Of a stretch of 5,387 nucleotides of DNA, positions 5,204 through 5,387 are shown in pieces. Below the pieces are notes generated by a model that ran no database searches, was not told where the DNA came from, and saw nothing but the letters and a program-made list of their open reading frames with translations. The translations under genes and the position numbers were made by a program. How positions within the stretch are numbered: position 1 is the first letter of the stretch; each line of letters starts with the position of its first letter. The DNA comes from JBGOUJ01 sp041477005 (GTDB lineage: Bacteria > Acidobacteriota > Terriglobia > Bryobacterales > JACQDG01): positions 1 through 5,387 of the forward strand of contig JBGOUJ010000544.1 in NCBI GenBank assembly GCA_041477005.1. The letters are read 5' to 3'.

Positions 5204-5387
5204 ACGCAAATCGGCAATCCTGAATTGTATGGTGGTCAAGTTCAAGCTTACCGCTCCCGCTCAGGTGATGCCAGAGCAATCATGGCAGTGCCTCCACGCC
5301 TCACGGCGGCGGAGGTGGTTCTGGTTTCATGAGCCGGCTCGATCACGGGCGCGCGCGGATGTGGCGACCGAGGGAATGCTCCGGCCC
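5204..5387. other. Right-edge stretch without a supported gene
   Basis: Three short + frames run here. One starts at ATG 5282 (MAVPPRLTAAEVVLVS) and stops at 5330-5332. One from ATG 5258 and one from ATG 5329 are open to the window edge. The reverse frames show no recognisable protein. The 5282 frame recalls the start of a HicA toxin, but the evidence is too thin for a gene call; see the findings. Confidence 0.3.
5291..5315 (+). terminator. GC-rich hairpin downstream of the fused membrane protein
   Basis: CCTCC-A-CGCC (5291-5300) pairs with GGCG-GC-GGAGG (5305-5315) around a TCAC loop. The stem is nine base pairs with one small internal mismatch. The following TGGTTCTGGTTT is only moderately T-rich. 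It may end transcription from the gene to the left, or may simply be coding-like GC-rich sequence. Confidence 0.25.

Noticed and set aside
5203..5235. CGCAAATCGGCAATCC-like words resembling another family of small intergenic repeats ('IRNPQSAIRN' type).
   Set aside because: Only one unit is present, so a repeat cannot be shown from this window.
4967..5245. A 92-codon reverse-strand open frame over the end of the membrane protein gene.
   Set aside because: It lies mostly opposite the coding region with a clear domain assignment, and its translation shows no recognisable motif.

Overview
The window is about 5.4 kb of GC-rich bacterial DNA that looks like an accessory or decaying region of a soil-type genome. 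The mix of families is typical of Acidobacteriota and similar large environmental genomes: a C-terminal TPR fragment, an SgcJ/DUF4440-like fragment, PIN-domain toxin-antitoxin (TA) modules, an IS1380 remnant and a fused membrane/spermidine-synthase-like protein. That taxonomic placement is an inference from gene content only. There are no rRNA, tRNA or CRISPR features, and no phage structural genes.

Layout, left to right. The start of a leftward gene for an exported protein runs off the left edge (1-159, or 1-174). Positions about 175-372 hold no gene I can support. Next comes a patchwork of broken genes on the + strand: a C-terminal-half fragment resembling SgcJ/DUF4440 proteins (373-513), a short repeat of the 'CCTCTGCG...GCCTCTGCGGTGA' type (557-612), and the last ~170 codons of a TPR protein carrying one frameshift (599-1107). 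After a 135-bp gap, an apparently intact two-gene operon follows. It consists of a 324-residue protein of unknown fold whose last ~30 residues look like a VapB antitoxin tail (1243-2217), overlapping by 29 nt an intact VapC-like PIN toxin (2189-2695). Facing it on the - strand is a second PIN/antitoxin pair that is decayed: the toxin has lost its C-terminal catalytic region (2703-3095) and its upstream antitoxin is frameshifted (3082-3274). An IS1380-type transposase C-terminal remnant (3314-3556) adjoins it.

The right part holds the largest intact gene (3629-5182). It encodes a 517-residue protein with seven predicted membrane segments fused to a spermidine-synthase-like Rossmann domain, with a plausible -10 element just upstream. 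The final 205 bp contain two small hairpins and no gene that can be supported; one short frame faintly recalls a broken HicA toxin.

The most interesting item is the oversized putative antitoxin. A canonical VapB is roughly 70-100 residues, but here the toxin-contacting tail is attached to about 290 residues with no recognised domain. Together with the decayed second TA module and the insertion-sequence scar, the window reads as a hot spot for gain and loss of small mobile modules beside one stable metabolic or membrane gene.
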